Positions 41,436 to 51,934 of a stretch of DNA of 64,000 bases are shown piece after piece. This DNA comes from Chondrus crispus (taxonomy: Eukaryota > Rhodophyta > Florideophyceae > Gigartinales > Gigartinaceae). Position 1 is the stretch's first letter; each line of letters opens with the position of its first letter. Position numbers and translations under genes: made by a program. Where the stretch lies: the NCBI RefSeq assembly GCF_000350225.1, contig NW_005179334.1:186001-250000 (forward strand). The letters run 5' to 3'. The notes under the pieces were generated by a model. That model did not search any database, was not told the DNA's origin, and saw nothing but the letters and a program-made list of their open reading frames with translations.

Positions 41436-42488
41436 ATGGAAAGGGGCCGATCATCGAAACCACGAAAGGAAATTGCTAAGGAGTACAGGAGCTCTAACGT
41501 CGATTCGATATTTATCGCAGAAGAAGCTCTAAAGCGACGAGAGCGAGACTACAAGGAACGGGGGAGGAACGGATATTTGAAGTGCGACGTGCCAGGCTGT
41601 GAGTTATAATTTGTGAAGCTAAGCGCAAAGGAAAAGCATTGGCGAGGTGTGCATAGGAAGGAACGGCCGTATGGGTGTGAGGCCTCTGGGTGTGAGGCGA
41701 GTTTTTTCGAAAAATCTCAGCTAAGGAGACACGAAAACGACATTCATAACAATAACCGCTTCGACTGTCCACAATGTGACAAGTCTTATAGTAGGCAGTG
41801 GACTTTGTCCAATCATGTGGAAAAGAATCATGGGGAGGGCAGCAGGAATGAGCTCTTTTTGCTCAAATTGACAGCCTCGAACGCCGCTATCATGGGCTCC
41901 ACTGTGGGCCCATCGGCAGGTCAGAATCTCTTTGTACCCATCTCGCATCCAATACTGCGCAAAATTGGAAGTAAAGACATCTATTTCTTCTCGCGAGAAC
42001 GAGAAAGATACATTCTCAAGGTCAAGGAGGCCCAACAATCTGGTAGCACTATCCAACCGGTCTCTCTAGCCGCTTCGCTCAATGGCGACCTTCTGACTTC
42101 TCTCATCGAACAAGGGGAATTTAGAGATTCGGTCAACAAGGAGGAAGAAGCAACTGATGATGTCATACAGAAGTGGTTAGACAGCAATGGAACCGTCAGT
42201 CTCGAATCCATCACCCTAGAGGAACTCGAGACTGCCATCAAGACATCAATACGCATCAATGTGAATGAGACAGACCCTGTGCTTCGCATAAAATCCTTGT
42301 TCATGAATTACCGTACTTTTCTCAGGACAAAAAAGTGGGACATCCTCATTGAGAAGAATCCCAAGCTGGCAATCAACCAGGTCTGTTCTTTATTGAAGCC
42401 CCCAGCTCTAAGAGAAAAATTGAATCGGACTTGGCGCTCGATAAGCACGAATTACGAAAACTTTGGAAGCCATTTTATAGACATGTGA
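41436..42488 (+). pseudogene. zinc-finger gene B fused in frame to gypsy Gag
   Basis: From ATG 41436 the sequence follows copy A closely. An in-frame TAA (41607-41609) cuts finger 1 just after GCEL. Downstream the same frame codes fingers 2 and 3 (C-x4-C...H-x4-H; CPQCDKSYSR...). At about 41848, instead of the usual tail, it runs without a break into gypsy Gag (LFVPISHPILRKIGSKDIYF, then FSRERERYILKVKEAQ) to TGA 42486-42488. An internal ATG after the stop could only give a two-finger-Gag product. Confidence 0.75.
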
Positions 42489-45400
42489 TTGCAGAGGCTG
42501 TCTCTTGCGACAAGTACGTACCAGTGAAGACACCTCTGACCAAATCAAGGACTCCAGATCGCGAGAAAACCATGGACAAGAACAAACTAGACCCCAAACA
42601 CAAACCGTCTGGAGGCTCGGGGCGAGCCACCCTGGGAATGCGTTGGGGTAAGGAAAAGGATAAGAAAACTCAAGAACCGCAAAAACTGATGAGTATGGAG
42701 CAGCCGTTGTGTCTGAACACTAATAAATGTAAAAACGTCATAAGATGAAGGACTGCGACATCTCCACAGAAGCGGAAAAGGCGTCGTTTCTGAAGAAGTA
42801 CTACGATGAAAAAGCCACCAACAGATCGCCCCTCAAGTCTATGACGTCAGCGGCCCCCATCCCACTCAACGCGGGAGATTTTGAAGGAAAACTGGCCAAC
42901 ATTGTGCCAGTCGTCGTGAATGTTGACTATGGCGCGGATCATTCAGCTTTGTCGGAAGCTCACCTCCGAACCTGCGCTGAAGCCAATGTTTTCATCCAGA
43001 TGTTGCCTCTAAATGTGCCCATTCGAATGAATCTTGCTCTTGGATCCCGGGCTAGCGAGGAATAAGTGACTTACCAAGCTATGAAAAAAGCACGGATTTC
43101 AATAACAATACAGCTGCCAGTAGGACCGCTGCGGCTTCGAAACGTTAAATTCGTCGTATTTGAAGAATGTATGCAGGAAGTACTCCTCTCGCGACCTCTC
43201 CTGAACTCCCTTGGCTTCAATTTGGACAAACACCTTTCAAGCGTTCGAAACACTTTCCACGACGCTGACTTCTCGCACGTGGGCTTTCATTCGTCTTCTG
43301 CAGCACGCTCTACTACGGCAGCGGAGCACAACACCCATCTACCGTCTACACCATCTCGACTGGCCCGCCTATTTCTCAACAAGTCACACCAGCACGTAGA
43401 CTCGCCCACATGTGATGAAGAATCCCTGCAGACGCAAGAAGCAGTGACAGAGACAAAACAGAACACCGAGGAGTGCGATAACGCTACTGAGAGCACACCT
43501 TCACCCCTGTTCTGTGGCGATAGCGAAGACGACGACCCCCTCCGACAAACAGAATACCTCTCACCTGGAAAGGATATTCCGGAAAAAACTACGGAGCATC
43601 TACGTGCAAGACTGGCTGTGGCTATTGCCAATGCACTACCAACTGAACTTGACGCGGAGTTAAAAGGCCTACTACACGAATACCGCGATATTTTTCGAAC
43701 AAAGACGGGAGCCGATCCACCTGCCGCTCTGCCTCCTATGATTATTAGGCTCAAATCGAACGCAAAGCCGGTACGCGTCAAACTCCGCAGGTGCTTACCG
43801 CCACAGGCGGCCTTCCTTCGCCACAAAGTCGATGAACTCATAAAACTGGGTCTAGTGCGACGCAACAACCGAAGCCAATGGGCTTGTGCACCCCTACTCG
43901 TACTCAAACCAAGACCCGAGGAGTTTCGGTTTACGGTCGACCTGCGCCCCGTGAATCATCAGACCATCCCTTTCATATGGCCGATGCTCCATCTCGAAAC
44001 CGCAATTTCCAACCTGGCAGGCGATACATGCTATGCATGTATATATTTATGTCATGGTTACTGGCAAATGCCTCTTGACCGCAAGTCTCAAGAATGTCAA
44101 TCATTCATCACCCCGGATGGCGTATTCACGCCAACTCGCGTCCCGCATGGACAAACCAACGCCACATTAAATTTTCAGAGCACCATCAGCGAGCTCTGCC
44201 TCCCTATACGTGATAATTTACTACAGTGGCTGGACGATCTACTTTTTCACTGCAAGAATGAGAGAGAACTACTCGAAAAGCTTCGCACCTTCTTCACAAT
44301 CTGCAGCGAAAACGGAATCAAGCTCCACGCCGCGCGCGGCGTTTTTAAAAACGGCACTTAGCGCGCTAAGTGCCGTTTTTTCTCAAAACTGTGAGATGGA
44401 GCGGACGCCTCATCTCGGCGAATGGGATCAAAATGTATCCCAAGCAACTGCAGCCGCTCCTTGATATGCCCCCGCATTCTAACGTTGCAGAACTACAGCA
44501 GTTTATATGCGCAGCGAATTGGATGCGGATGGCGATCCCCGACTTCAACCAAATGGTAGAACCTTTGACCACTCTCCTGGAAGACACCCTCACCATCGCA
44601 GGCCGTCGGACGAAGACAGCCGCTTCTAAAGTCTCATTAACACAAAAATGGAATCCAGCTCACAGCGATTGCTATAGAAGAGTCAAGCGCGCACTTGCCG
44701 AATCTGTGACTCTAGCACACCCTCACCCAGACAAGCTATTGTGCCTCTTCACTGATGCAAGTGAACACCATTGAGGTAGTGTCCTGACCCAAATACCACC
44801 AGGAAACGTAGACGATCCGTTTGAAGCACAAAATCATGAATCTCTTGCTTTCCTCAGCGGCTCCTTGAAGGGGGCTAGCGCTCGCTGGTCGACTCCAGAA
44901 AAAGAAGCATTTGCGGTAGTTGAGTCAGTTACGCGCCTGGATTATATTCTACTGCGCCCCCACGTATTTCAACTATTCACCGACCACAAGAATTTAGTGT
45001 ACATCTTCAACCCCACGGTAGCCAACCCCTTTATTCAGAAGCACGTTGCTAACAAAATCCAAAGATGGGCCCGGACAAGCGCCGCTTTTCAGTACACAAT
45101 TGGGCACATATCTGGAGATGACAATGTTTGGGCTGATCTACTATCACGATGGGAAGCCACGGCTAGCAAAGAAGAAATAACTATCACCTCTGGCCGCATG
45201 GCCTCCCTGTTCTCCGCGCCAATAGCACCTGATCTTGATCCAGATTTCACTTGGCCTTGCGAGGAAGACATAAGGGCAGTCCAAGAGGAGGCCATCAACG
45301 AAGGCATCTCTCCAGCCTGTAAGCACCAAAGAGACAGACTCATTACTCGAGAAGGGGGAGCGATCTGGATCCCATCCACAGTTCAAGGTCAACACATCCA

Positions 45401-46746
45401 ACTCCGTATTTGCGTTATTGGGCATTGTGCAAGAAGCGGTCACCGCGGTGCCGACACTACGGTCGCCAATATACAGGAACACTTTTTCTGGAAGAAGATG
45501 CGAGCCGACATTTTCTCATTTTGCAACAACTGCCTCCATTGCCTTGCCACAACCGGAGGCTTGCAAAATCCCTCGTCCTATGGCACACACACTGCATGCT
45601 GAAGAACCGAACGATTTACTACATTTTGATTTCCTGTACATGGGACCGAGCATCGGCGATCACCAGTACGAACTCATTCTGAAAGACGACGCATCCTCCT
45701 TGGTTCGCTTGGAACCCTGTCCATCTGCCGATACAGAGCACACAGTAAGGGCTCTCATGAGCTGGTTCTCTCTTTTTGGCGTCGTGCTGACGTGGAGCTC
45801 TGATCAGGGAACGCACTCCAAGAACACTGTAATGGCCGCCCTCAACCGTCATTTCCACGCACATCACCACTTCACTACTCCGTACTGCCCCCAGTCAAAC
45901 GGTACTGTCGAAACAGTATGTAAAGAAGTTCTTCGTGCTTGTCCCGCACTACTATCCGAATTTCGATTGAAAGAAAAGGAGGGGCCCACCGTTCTTCCAC
46001 TACTACAGAGCATCCTGAACCATTCGAAACGTCCGAGTCTAGGGAATTGTGCTCCGATAACAGCATTCACGAGTCTACCCCCAGACAGTCCACTGCGCAC
46101 ACTACTGCCAGCAGGAGAACCACAGCCAGCGTCCCTGGATTTTTTGAGAGCACAGCGAATCATACACATCGAATCTATTGCTAAAGCTCTCAACGATATA
46201 CACCGTGACATTTACAAGCGCAAAAACAAGCTGAGAGAAGACGCAATACAAAGACACAATGCTCAGACGCATGTCAGGGGTATCAACTTCGAAATGAGAG
46301 ACTTTGTGCTGGGCGCCAAACGTAGTGACAGGCAAGGGCACAAATTGGGCGTTACTTGGAAAGGTCCACGACGTATCTCACGTGTCCTGTCGGAGCTAAT
46401 CTTTGAATGCAAAGACCTCATTAACGGCGCCCATGCTCTATTCCATGCTAACAGATTGAAATTGTACGCTGACTCACAACTGAACGTTTCGGAGGAGCTT
46501 CTGGATTCCATAGAATATAACGAACCACATCTCAACACGGTAGAGGCAATTTTAAATTTGCGCTACAGCACACAAAATGATCAATTTGAAGTACAAGCAA
46601 AGTGGAAAGGCTTCGACGACGAAGACCCAACTTGGGAGCCGATTAACAATATGCACGAAGACATCCCTGCAATGCTGAACAGATTTTTAGACGCTCATCC
46701 TGACCAGGATCTCGTTTCTGCAGCACGTTTGACGATCTCTCAATAA
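42431..46746 (+). pseudogene. gypsy Gag-Pol with chromodomain, broken
   Basis: A zinc-knuckle-like C...C...HKMKDC lies across a frameshift at 42730-42750. Protease VDYGADHSALSEAHL is at about 42920. RT has FRFTVDLRPVNHQT (43925), HGYWQMPLD and catalytic LQWLDDLLF (44225). A 34-bp palindrome breaks RT at 44347. RNase H begins FTDASEHH then TGA (44772). Integrase has the HHCC finger (45410-45540) and core HFDFLYMGP, SSDQGTH, PQSNGTVE with all three acids. The chromodomain (VEAILNLRY...AKWKGFDDEDPTWEPINNM) spans about 46534-46680. At least four breaks. Confidence 0.85.
44347..44380. repeat. perfect 34-bp palindrome inside gypsy RT
   Basis: AAAAACGGCACTTAGCG followed at once by its exact inverse. 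It introduces a TAG and disrupts the expected KLHAAKCxFF stretch; the reading sense resumes right after it. Confidence 0.85.
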
Positions 46747-46997
46747 TATCAAATAGTCTTTTGAAAGAAGGAACTGATGCACCGTGACCGATGGCTCCGT
46801 ACACAGGAATCCTCGACCTCCACAAGCCTCACGGTGCACCAATATATTGCGTGGCATTCAATGTATTACGTGGCGTTTGTATCGCTTTATCTCTTCTAGC
46901 ATTTAGGCTGCCCTACTTAAAGATAGTGCCCGACTCAATACACTGAACGGGGAAGGAAATTTCACCTTCACAATCATTACCCGCGGACTGTGCAACA

Positions 46998-47148
46998 GGA
47001 GACACGAAAACGACATTCATAACAATAGGCGCTTCGACTATCCACAATGTGACAAGTCTTATAGCAGGCAGTGGACTTTGTCCAATCATGTGGAAAGAAT
47101 CATGGGGAGGGCAGCAGGAATTCGAACAGGGGGCAGCGTCGCTCATGA
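46998..47148 (+). pseudogene. zinc-finger fragment C (finger 3 and tail)
   Basis: It starts GGAGACACGAAAACG and follows copy A/B through the gene end (CAGCGTCGCTCATGA) and into the same 3' flank. The first Cys of finger 3 is Tyr (FDYPQC) and one base is lost near 47092, so it is dead. It is the downstream partner of copy B across the gypsy element. Confidence 0.8.
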
Positions 47149-48480
47149 GTTGTTCTTTCTCTAGGTTTCAAGAGTATAGATGTGTCGATAGTCAATGAGA
47201 ATAAAAAGCTAACATGAACCTGAGCTTTGTGACGGTCCACAGTAGAAAATGCCATTTTAATTGAATGTAGAAAGGCTGCTTTCTAGTTCGAAGTGTCCTG
47301 TAGATCGAAGTGATCATACATCAAAGGGGCTCAAGGTGATCATATGCCTCTTGGCTGTAACGTATCTTTGTGCACGTGCAGAGGTATGTTGTCGTTCGGA
47401 CACGCGCCGGTGCCGCTTTCCTCTTAGAAACAAGTAATCTCATCGTGCAAACGGCACGGGTAAGGATTGCGAAGGGGAAAAATGATTTTCTTGTCTTTAC
47501 AAAGTGGAGGTCGCGTAAGTTGTGTGCGTATGAGCGTGTAGGCATGAAAGGCAAATTTACTCGGGGTGAGTCTCAAGTATGTGACTGAAAGCAAGAGCCA
47601 ATGTTTTGATTATCAGGCTGAGAGACGCGTGGGGCTCTGGTCGAGTGTGATTGAAGGTAAGTGCGGGGTGTGCTACCCAACTGCGTTGAAGAATGTGCAC
47701 TGGCACAGATGGGAAGATGCTCTGCAGTGAAGGCTCACTAATGCGAAGCATTTTATTCGCGATATGATCGTCGTGTATCCTCCCTCCGTGTTATCGTCGT
47801 TCTTCCTCTACATTTATCTATGCAATCATTTTGCAACTCAAAATGTTCATCTCTACTGTCGTCGATCGAAAAGTAGTTTGGTCTTACTCTCTTATCTGTG
47901 TCAGTTCCGCACCGGCGGCCCGGCGAACGGGCGCTTCTGCAGACCTCAGGCACCCTTAATTATGCTATACTGCCGCAGCATCAACCTTAGTTTAGTCCCC
48001 GTCGTCAGCAGCAGCTTTTGATTGATCGCACATTACTGTTACAATATGGTGTGAAGCATTGTCGTCCTTGCCGCAACTTCCGCTATGGCATGTGGAGTGA
48101 CAGTTGGATTATCTATGTCATGTATCAAGTAAGGGGAGATGAGCTAAGACGATATTGTCATTACCGCCAACACCAAAACATCTGTGCATCTCTCGTTAGA
48201 TTTGTTGCCAGCGCTATACCATTTTATAACGAGCAGCTACTTGAGAATAGTATAAAAGGTAGGCGATCAGGTAACTACAGTAAAAACTCAAGCACGAACC
48301 CACAAGCCCAGCCGAACCTGTTTTAATTACGGTACCAAAATACTGCACGGTGTGCAGCATATAGTCATAGAATATGAGTGTAGTGGGTGGGTACGCCTTC
48401 GCTCATTGACAAAACTTCATGAGAATTAACGCTCCAAAACATAGTGTTTCGGTCATAGACTAGGCTCAATTGAAGGCCAC
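47149..48480. other. no gene seen
   Basis: The first ~60 bp are the zinc-finger 3' flank shared with copy A. The rest has short frames on both strands without domains or repeats that I can support. Confidence 0.45.
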
Positions 48481-48576
48481 TTAGCTCTAAGAAGTGTCAC
48501 AAAATTCAGGACAAAGTTCCATTTAATGATATAATCACAGGTCTAGCTAGACGTTGAAACCCAAACAACCACTACC

Positions 48577-49017
48577 TCATGAGTGACGCTGTGTCGTAGC
48601 AGTGCTTCCGCTTGCTTGTCCATGCTCCCTTTTCACATGTTGGGATAACTCCCACGCTCTGGTATACGACTTGTCGCAGTTTGGACAAATGAAGCGCTTT
48701 TTTTTATGAACGCTGTCCTCGTGAAGAACAAGCTCGAACTCACTGAAATATTTCGCATCACATCTGGAATACTCACATTCGAATGGCCTTTCTTTCCTAT
48801 GTACTCTCCGCCAATGGGTTTCCTTTTTGCTTGGATTCACAAATAAAACCTCACAGCCTGGCATGTCACACTTCAAATGTCCGTGCCTCCCCCGTTCGTT
48901 GTAGCCACGCTCTCGTCGCTTTAGAGCTTCTTCTGCAATTAATATCGAATTGACGTTAGAGCTCCTGTACTCCTTAGCTATTTCCTTTCGTGGTTTCAAT
49001 GATCGGCCCCTTTCCAT
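48577..49017 (-). CDS. three-finger C2H2 zinc-finger protein, copy D
   Basis: 146 residues, intact. The N-terminal 45 residues are almost those of A, B and E. Fingers have the same spacing (C50-C55, C81-C86, C111-C114), but contact positions differ: N/K/T, S/E/L and R/E/Q (-1/3/6). The tail ends TATTQRHS. Its 3' flank (AACGTCTAGCTAGACCTGTG, continuing) matches copy E, not A, so D and E form a subfamily. The gene lies head to head with E. Confidence 0.85.
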   Translation of the reverse strand: MERGRSLKPRKEIAKEYRSSNVNSILIAEEALKRRERGYNERGRHGHLKCDMPGCEVLFVNPSKKETHWRRVHRKERPFECEYSRCDAKYFSEFELVLHEDSVHKKKRFICPNCDKSYTRAWELSQHVKREHGQASGSTATTQRHS

Positions 49018-49127
49018 TTTTGTTGTTTTCGGTAGCTTTTCTTACTTGTGGCGTGTTGAGTGTGTTCTATCTTACAAGAGGATCGCAGTTGTGAGTCGTT
49101 TGAAGAAGACAAGAATTGACTCATCAG

Positions 49128-49135
49128 TATATATA
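49128..49135 (-). promoter_or_regulatory. TATA box of zinc-finger gene D
   Basis: TATATATA on the minus strand, followed by CTGATGAGTCAATTCTTG, about 112 bp before the ATG at 49017. Confidence 0.65.
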
Positions 49136-49319
49136 CTCGTCAAAGAGCATGCTTGTGTTCTATATATTACTTCTGTAAAGAGCATCATCAGCAGGATGGA
49201 TGTTTCGAGGTATTTCCGGTCGCTCGCCCTTCTTTGGATATCTTTGACAATGAAACCGGCAGTCGAATATATATATATTCGAGTACTAAACAAATAAACA
49301 AGGGATAAGAAGGAAATGC

Positions 49320-49740
49320 GACATTGACGACCTCTCAGGTGTCATGCAGGCTGACACGTTTGCCATGTCACATAACAAAAAACCTGTCGTTCAGGTCGAC
49401 AATAGAGACAATGAAAAAGACTAACTTTTTAGTCTTTCTGCCCATTCCGACCGCTACGCACGTCAAACATCTTTACTCGAATTGCCTTCGCAAAATGGAG
49501 GCCAAATAAACATCCAAATGTGACTGACTATCTTCCCAGATGTATGAGCAAAAGATACGGAGCGGTTGGAAGTGAGCATATCACACTCGTTTGACACAAG
49601 ATTATTTGCAGGGCAGCGGAGTGGACAAGGAAAAAATATTTCTCCACAATAACTAGTCCAGATAGAATCGTATTTCCGTTATAGAGGTACTAATTTGAAC
49701 CACATTTCAAGCTCATGAACCCGCACTGTTCCCTTCCCAC
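49320..49740 (-). repeat. distal upstream flank of zinc-finger gene D
   Basis: Reverse complement of 23672-24093 with scattered differences. It shows that the conserved unit extends at least 700 bp upstream of the ATG. Confidence 0.8.
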
Positions 49741-50302
49741 CGTAAACTGCCGGGATAGAAAATCCCTAGGGCACTTCCGCATCGAAAAACCACATCTCCA
49801 TCTAATTTTTCCTTGCTCACGCTGCCGTCTTTCATACGACTTGGTGTCAACCTTGTGCGATATGGTGACTCTCGACCACTCCGCACCCTCTGTCTACAAC
49901 CGGGGGAGTTTTCAGTAGAGATTTTCATGTTCCTTATGGGCGTCAAACACGCGAACATAGCACAAGTACGGCTGTTCGAAGTCCGTAGCGTGCGGTCTGA
50001 AAGAATTAAAAAAGTATTCTAGTTGAATGCCTCTGCTGTCAGGCAAAACCACAAGTTCCTCGTTCTATCACGTGAAAAGCGTAGCTCGTGTGAGACATGA
50101 GAGGTCGTCAGTGTCGTATCGCTCCATTTTAGTGCTTATTTGTTTCTTTTTTTGGACTTGGATATCTACATTCGACAACTGTTTTTATGTCAAAAGACGA
50201 CGAAAGAAGGGTAAGCGACCGAGAATGTCTCAAAAGAATCGTCCGGGGGATGATGCTCTTTACATAAGGAATACATAGAACACAAGCATGCTCTTTGACA
50301 GG

Positions 50303-50310
50303 TATAAATA
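50303..50310 (+). promoter_or_regulatory. TATA box of zinc-finger gene E
   Basis: TATAAATA followed by CTGATGAGTCAATTCTTG, about 111 bp before ATG 50421. Confidence 0.7.
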
Positions 50311-50420
50311 CTGATGAGTCAATTCTTGTCTTCTTCAAACGACTCACAACTGCGATCCTCTTGTAAGATAGAACACACTCAAAACGCCACAAGTAAGAAA
50401 AGCTGCCGAAAACAACAAAA

Positions 50421-50864
50421 ATGGAAAGGGGCCGATCATCGAAACCACGAAAGGAAATAGCTAAAGAGTACAGGAGCTCTAACATCAATTCGATATTAAT
50501 TGCAGAAGAAGCTCTAAAGCGACGAGAGCGAGGCCACCAGGAACGGGGGAGGAACGGATTTTTGAAGTGCGACATGCCCGGCTGTGCGGCTTTATTTAAG
50601 TATCCTAGCCAGAAAGAAAGGCATTGGCGGAGAGTGCATAGGAAGGAAAAGCGGTTTGAGTGCGGATATTCTTGGTGTGATGAGAGATTCTTCTCCGAAG
50701 CCGAGCTGAAGCGACACGACGAGGGCGTGCATAAAAGTGGGACTGGCTATAGTTGTCCAAAGTGTGACAATTCGTATACTAGAAAGTCGGATTTAGGCAC
50801 ACATATGGAAAAGAAGCATGAGAAAGGAAGCGAAAGCACTAATACGACACAGCGTCGCTCATGA
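50421..50864 (+). CDS. three-finger C2H2 zinc-finger protein, copy E
   Basis: 147 residues, intact. Constant N-terminus as in A, B and D. Fingers C50-C55-H68-H73, C81-C86-H99-H104 and C112-C115-H128-H133. Contact positions Y/Q/R, S/E/R and R/D/T differ from A and D. The tail ends NTTQRRS. The upstream 680 bp carry the family promoter. The D-E intergenic region makes an inverted duplication of roughly 1.2-kb arms. Confidence 0.87.
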   Translation: MERGRSSKPRKEIAKEYRSSNINSILIAEEALKRRERGHQERGRNGFLKCDMPGCAALFKYPSQKERHWRRVHRKEKRFECGYSWCDERFFSEAELKRHDEGVHKSGTGYSCPKCDNSYTRKSDLGTHMEKKHEKGSESTNTTQRRS

Positions 50865-51304
50865 GGTAGTGGTTGTTTGGGTTTCAACGTCTAGCTAGAC
50901 GTGTCATTGCTTAATTAAAATGGAACCTTGTCCTGATTTCTGTGAGACTCCTTAGTGAAAAGTGGCATTCAGTTGAACCTAGTCTATGACGGGAACAATT
51001 TGTTTGGAGGCTACCAAATGTCAAAACAATGGAAGCTCCAAATTGGAGCGTCCATTCTGTTGTCATGTTGTCATTGACACAGGTTGGACCCTCCGACAGC
51101 ACCAAAACTTTTGCTAAAATTGTGTGAGCCTGACGCAGGCCGGCAAATCCTTCAAGGCCTGTAACTGCAGTGTGCCAATCCAACCGCACGACTGCCGCGC
51201 ACACTCGCACACTTCCACGACACACACGCCAAGCGCCCTTGGTAGAAGGCTCCGAGCAATCCACGGCGCCAGCCCGGCCTCGATCGACGCTCTCATGCGC
51301 CGCT
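50865..51304. other. 3' flank of zinc-finger gene E, then unassigned
   Basis: The first ~130 bp match the flank of copy D in inverse orientation. A 289-codon minus-strand frame at 50911-51780 covers this flank and the dispersed repeat and has no domain, so I do not call it. Confidence 0.45.
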
Positions 51305-51383
51305 TGTGGTAAAGGGGAGTGCCCCTTGCCAGGAGACAGGTGGGGGGGGGGGGGGGTGCACAGTCTATGTAGTAGCGAAATCC
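51305..51383 (-). repeat. dispersed ~80-bp repeat, copy 3 (inverted), with G17 run
   Basis: The minus strand reads GGATTTCGCTACTACATAGA ... CTCCTGGCAAGGGGCACTCC, matching copies at 12.8 and 13.2 kb. A run of 17 G on the plus strand (about 51341-51357) sits where the others have ATCCAACTCCACC. Confidence 0.7.
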
Positions 51384-51934
51384 AACACCGCTCGCGGCAG
51401 GAGCGGGCGGGGGGCGCTGTCGTTGAGCCCGGTCTGTCGGCTGTAATTTGGTGGGTCCAACCACCCAATGAACTGGCGCCATGGGCGCAGCCGTCATCGG
51501 TGATTGGCTGAGGTGCCTTGCGGCAGTGTAAATGATCATTTGTAGTCGACCAGATTCTCACCCCGGATGACACACGGTCCTTGGCCACGTTGCAGGGCCC
51601 CACGACGGCTGTAGACACAGCCCCCCGCGGACTGGCGCTCACGTTCCGCATCTCGTTTCCACGATAGAATTCCGCCGCGTGCCGCGCGCATGTGCGCTTC
51701 CACTTTTCAACGCCCGTCGCCAGCCGCCGCTTGTATGCCGCGCGCGAAGCGCCCTCAGCGTGGGGTTTCTCGCGAAACACGCGATTGCGATAGCATAAGT
51801 AAAGAGGGTTTAATGTGCAGTAACCCTTCCGCCCGAGTTGATGTCTCGCAGTAGTGGATGATCGTGCAGTCGAGCCACCTCACCAGCGGGGCGCCAAACG
51901 CTAGTCCCTCCTGTGCCTCTTTCTCTTTGGCTAC
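51384..51934. other. no gene seen
   Basis: GC-rich stretch with no supported frame or repeat; it ends where copia integrase homology begins. Confidence 0.4.

Larger units (their letters stand above)
41849..46997 (+). mobile_element. Ty3/gypsy chromodomain element lacking a recognisable 5' LTR
   Basis: Gag, protease, RT, RNase H, integrase and chromodomain occur in gypsy/chromovirus order. A 123-124 bp zinc-finger segment is present at both edges (41725-41848 and 46998-47120). The last ~220 bp (about 46775-46997, ending GTGCAACA) may be the 3' LTR, but no 5' counterpart exists to prove it. Confidence 0.75.

Noticed and set aside
42745..42748. ATGA overlap between two gypsy frames read as translational coupling
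   Set aside because: The zinc-knuckle residues (HKMKDC) already lie in the second frame upstream of the ATG, so this is a frameshift mutation with a chance ATG.
46775..46997. 3' LTR of the gypsy element
   Set aside because: Start and end are plausible, but without a 5' copy or a clear purine tract it cannot be supported as a separate feature.
47764..48326. Adjacent plus-strand frames after zinc-finger fragment C
   Set aside because: No ATG-based start for the second, hydrophobic low-complexity first, no domains.
50911..51780. 289-codon open frame on the minus strand
   Set aside because: It crosses the 3' flank of zinc-finger gene E and the dispersed repeat, has cysteine/arginine-rich composition typical of GC-rich non-coding DNA, and shows no domain.
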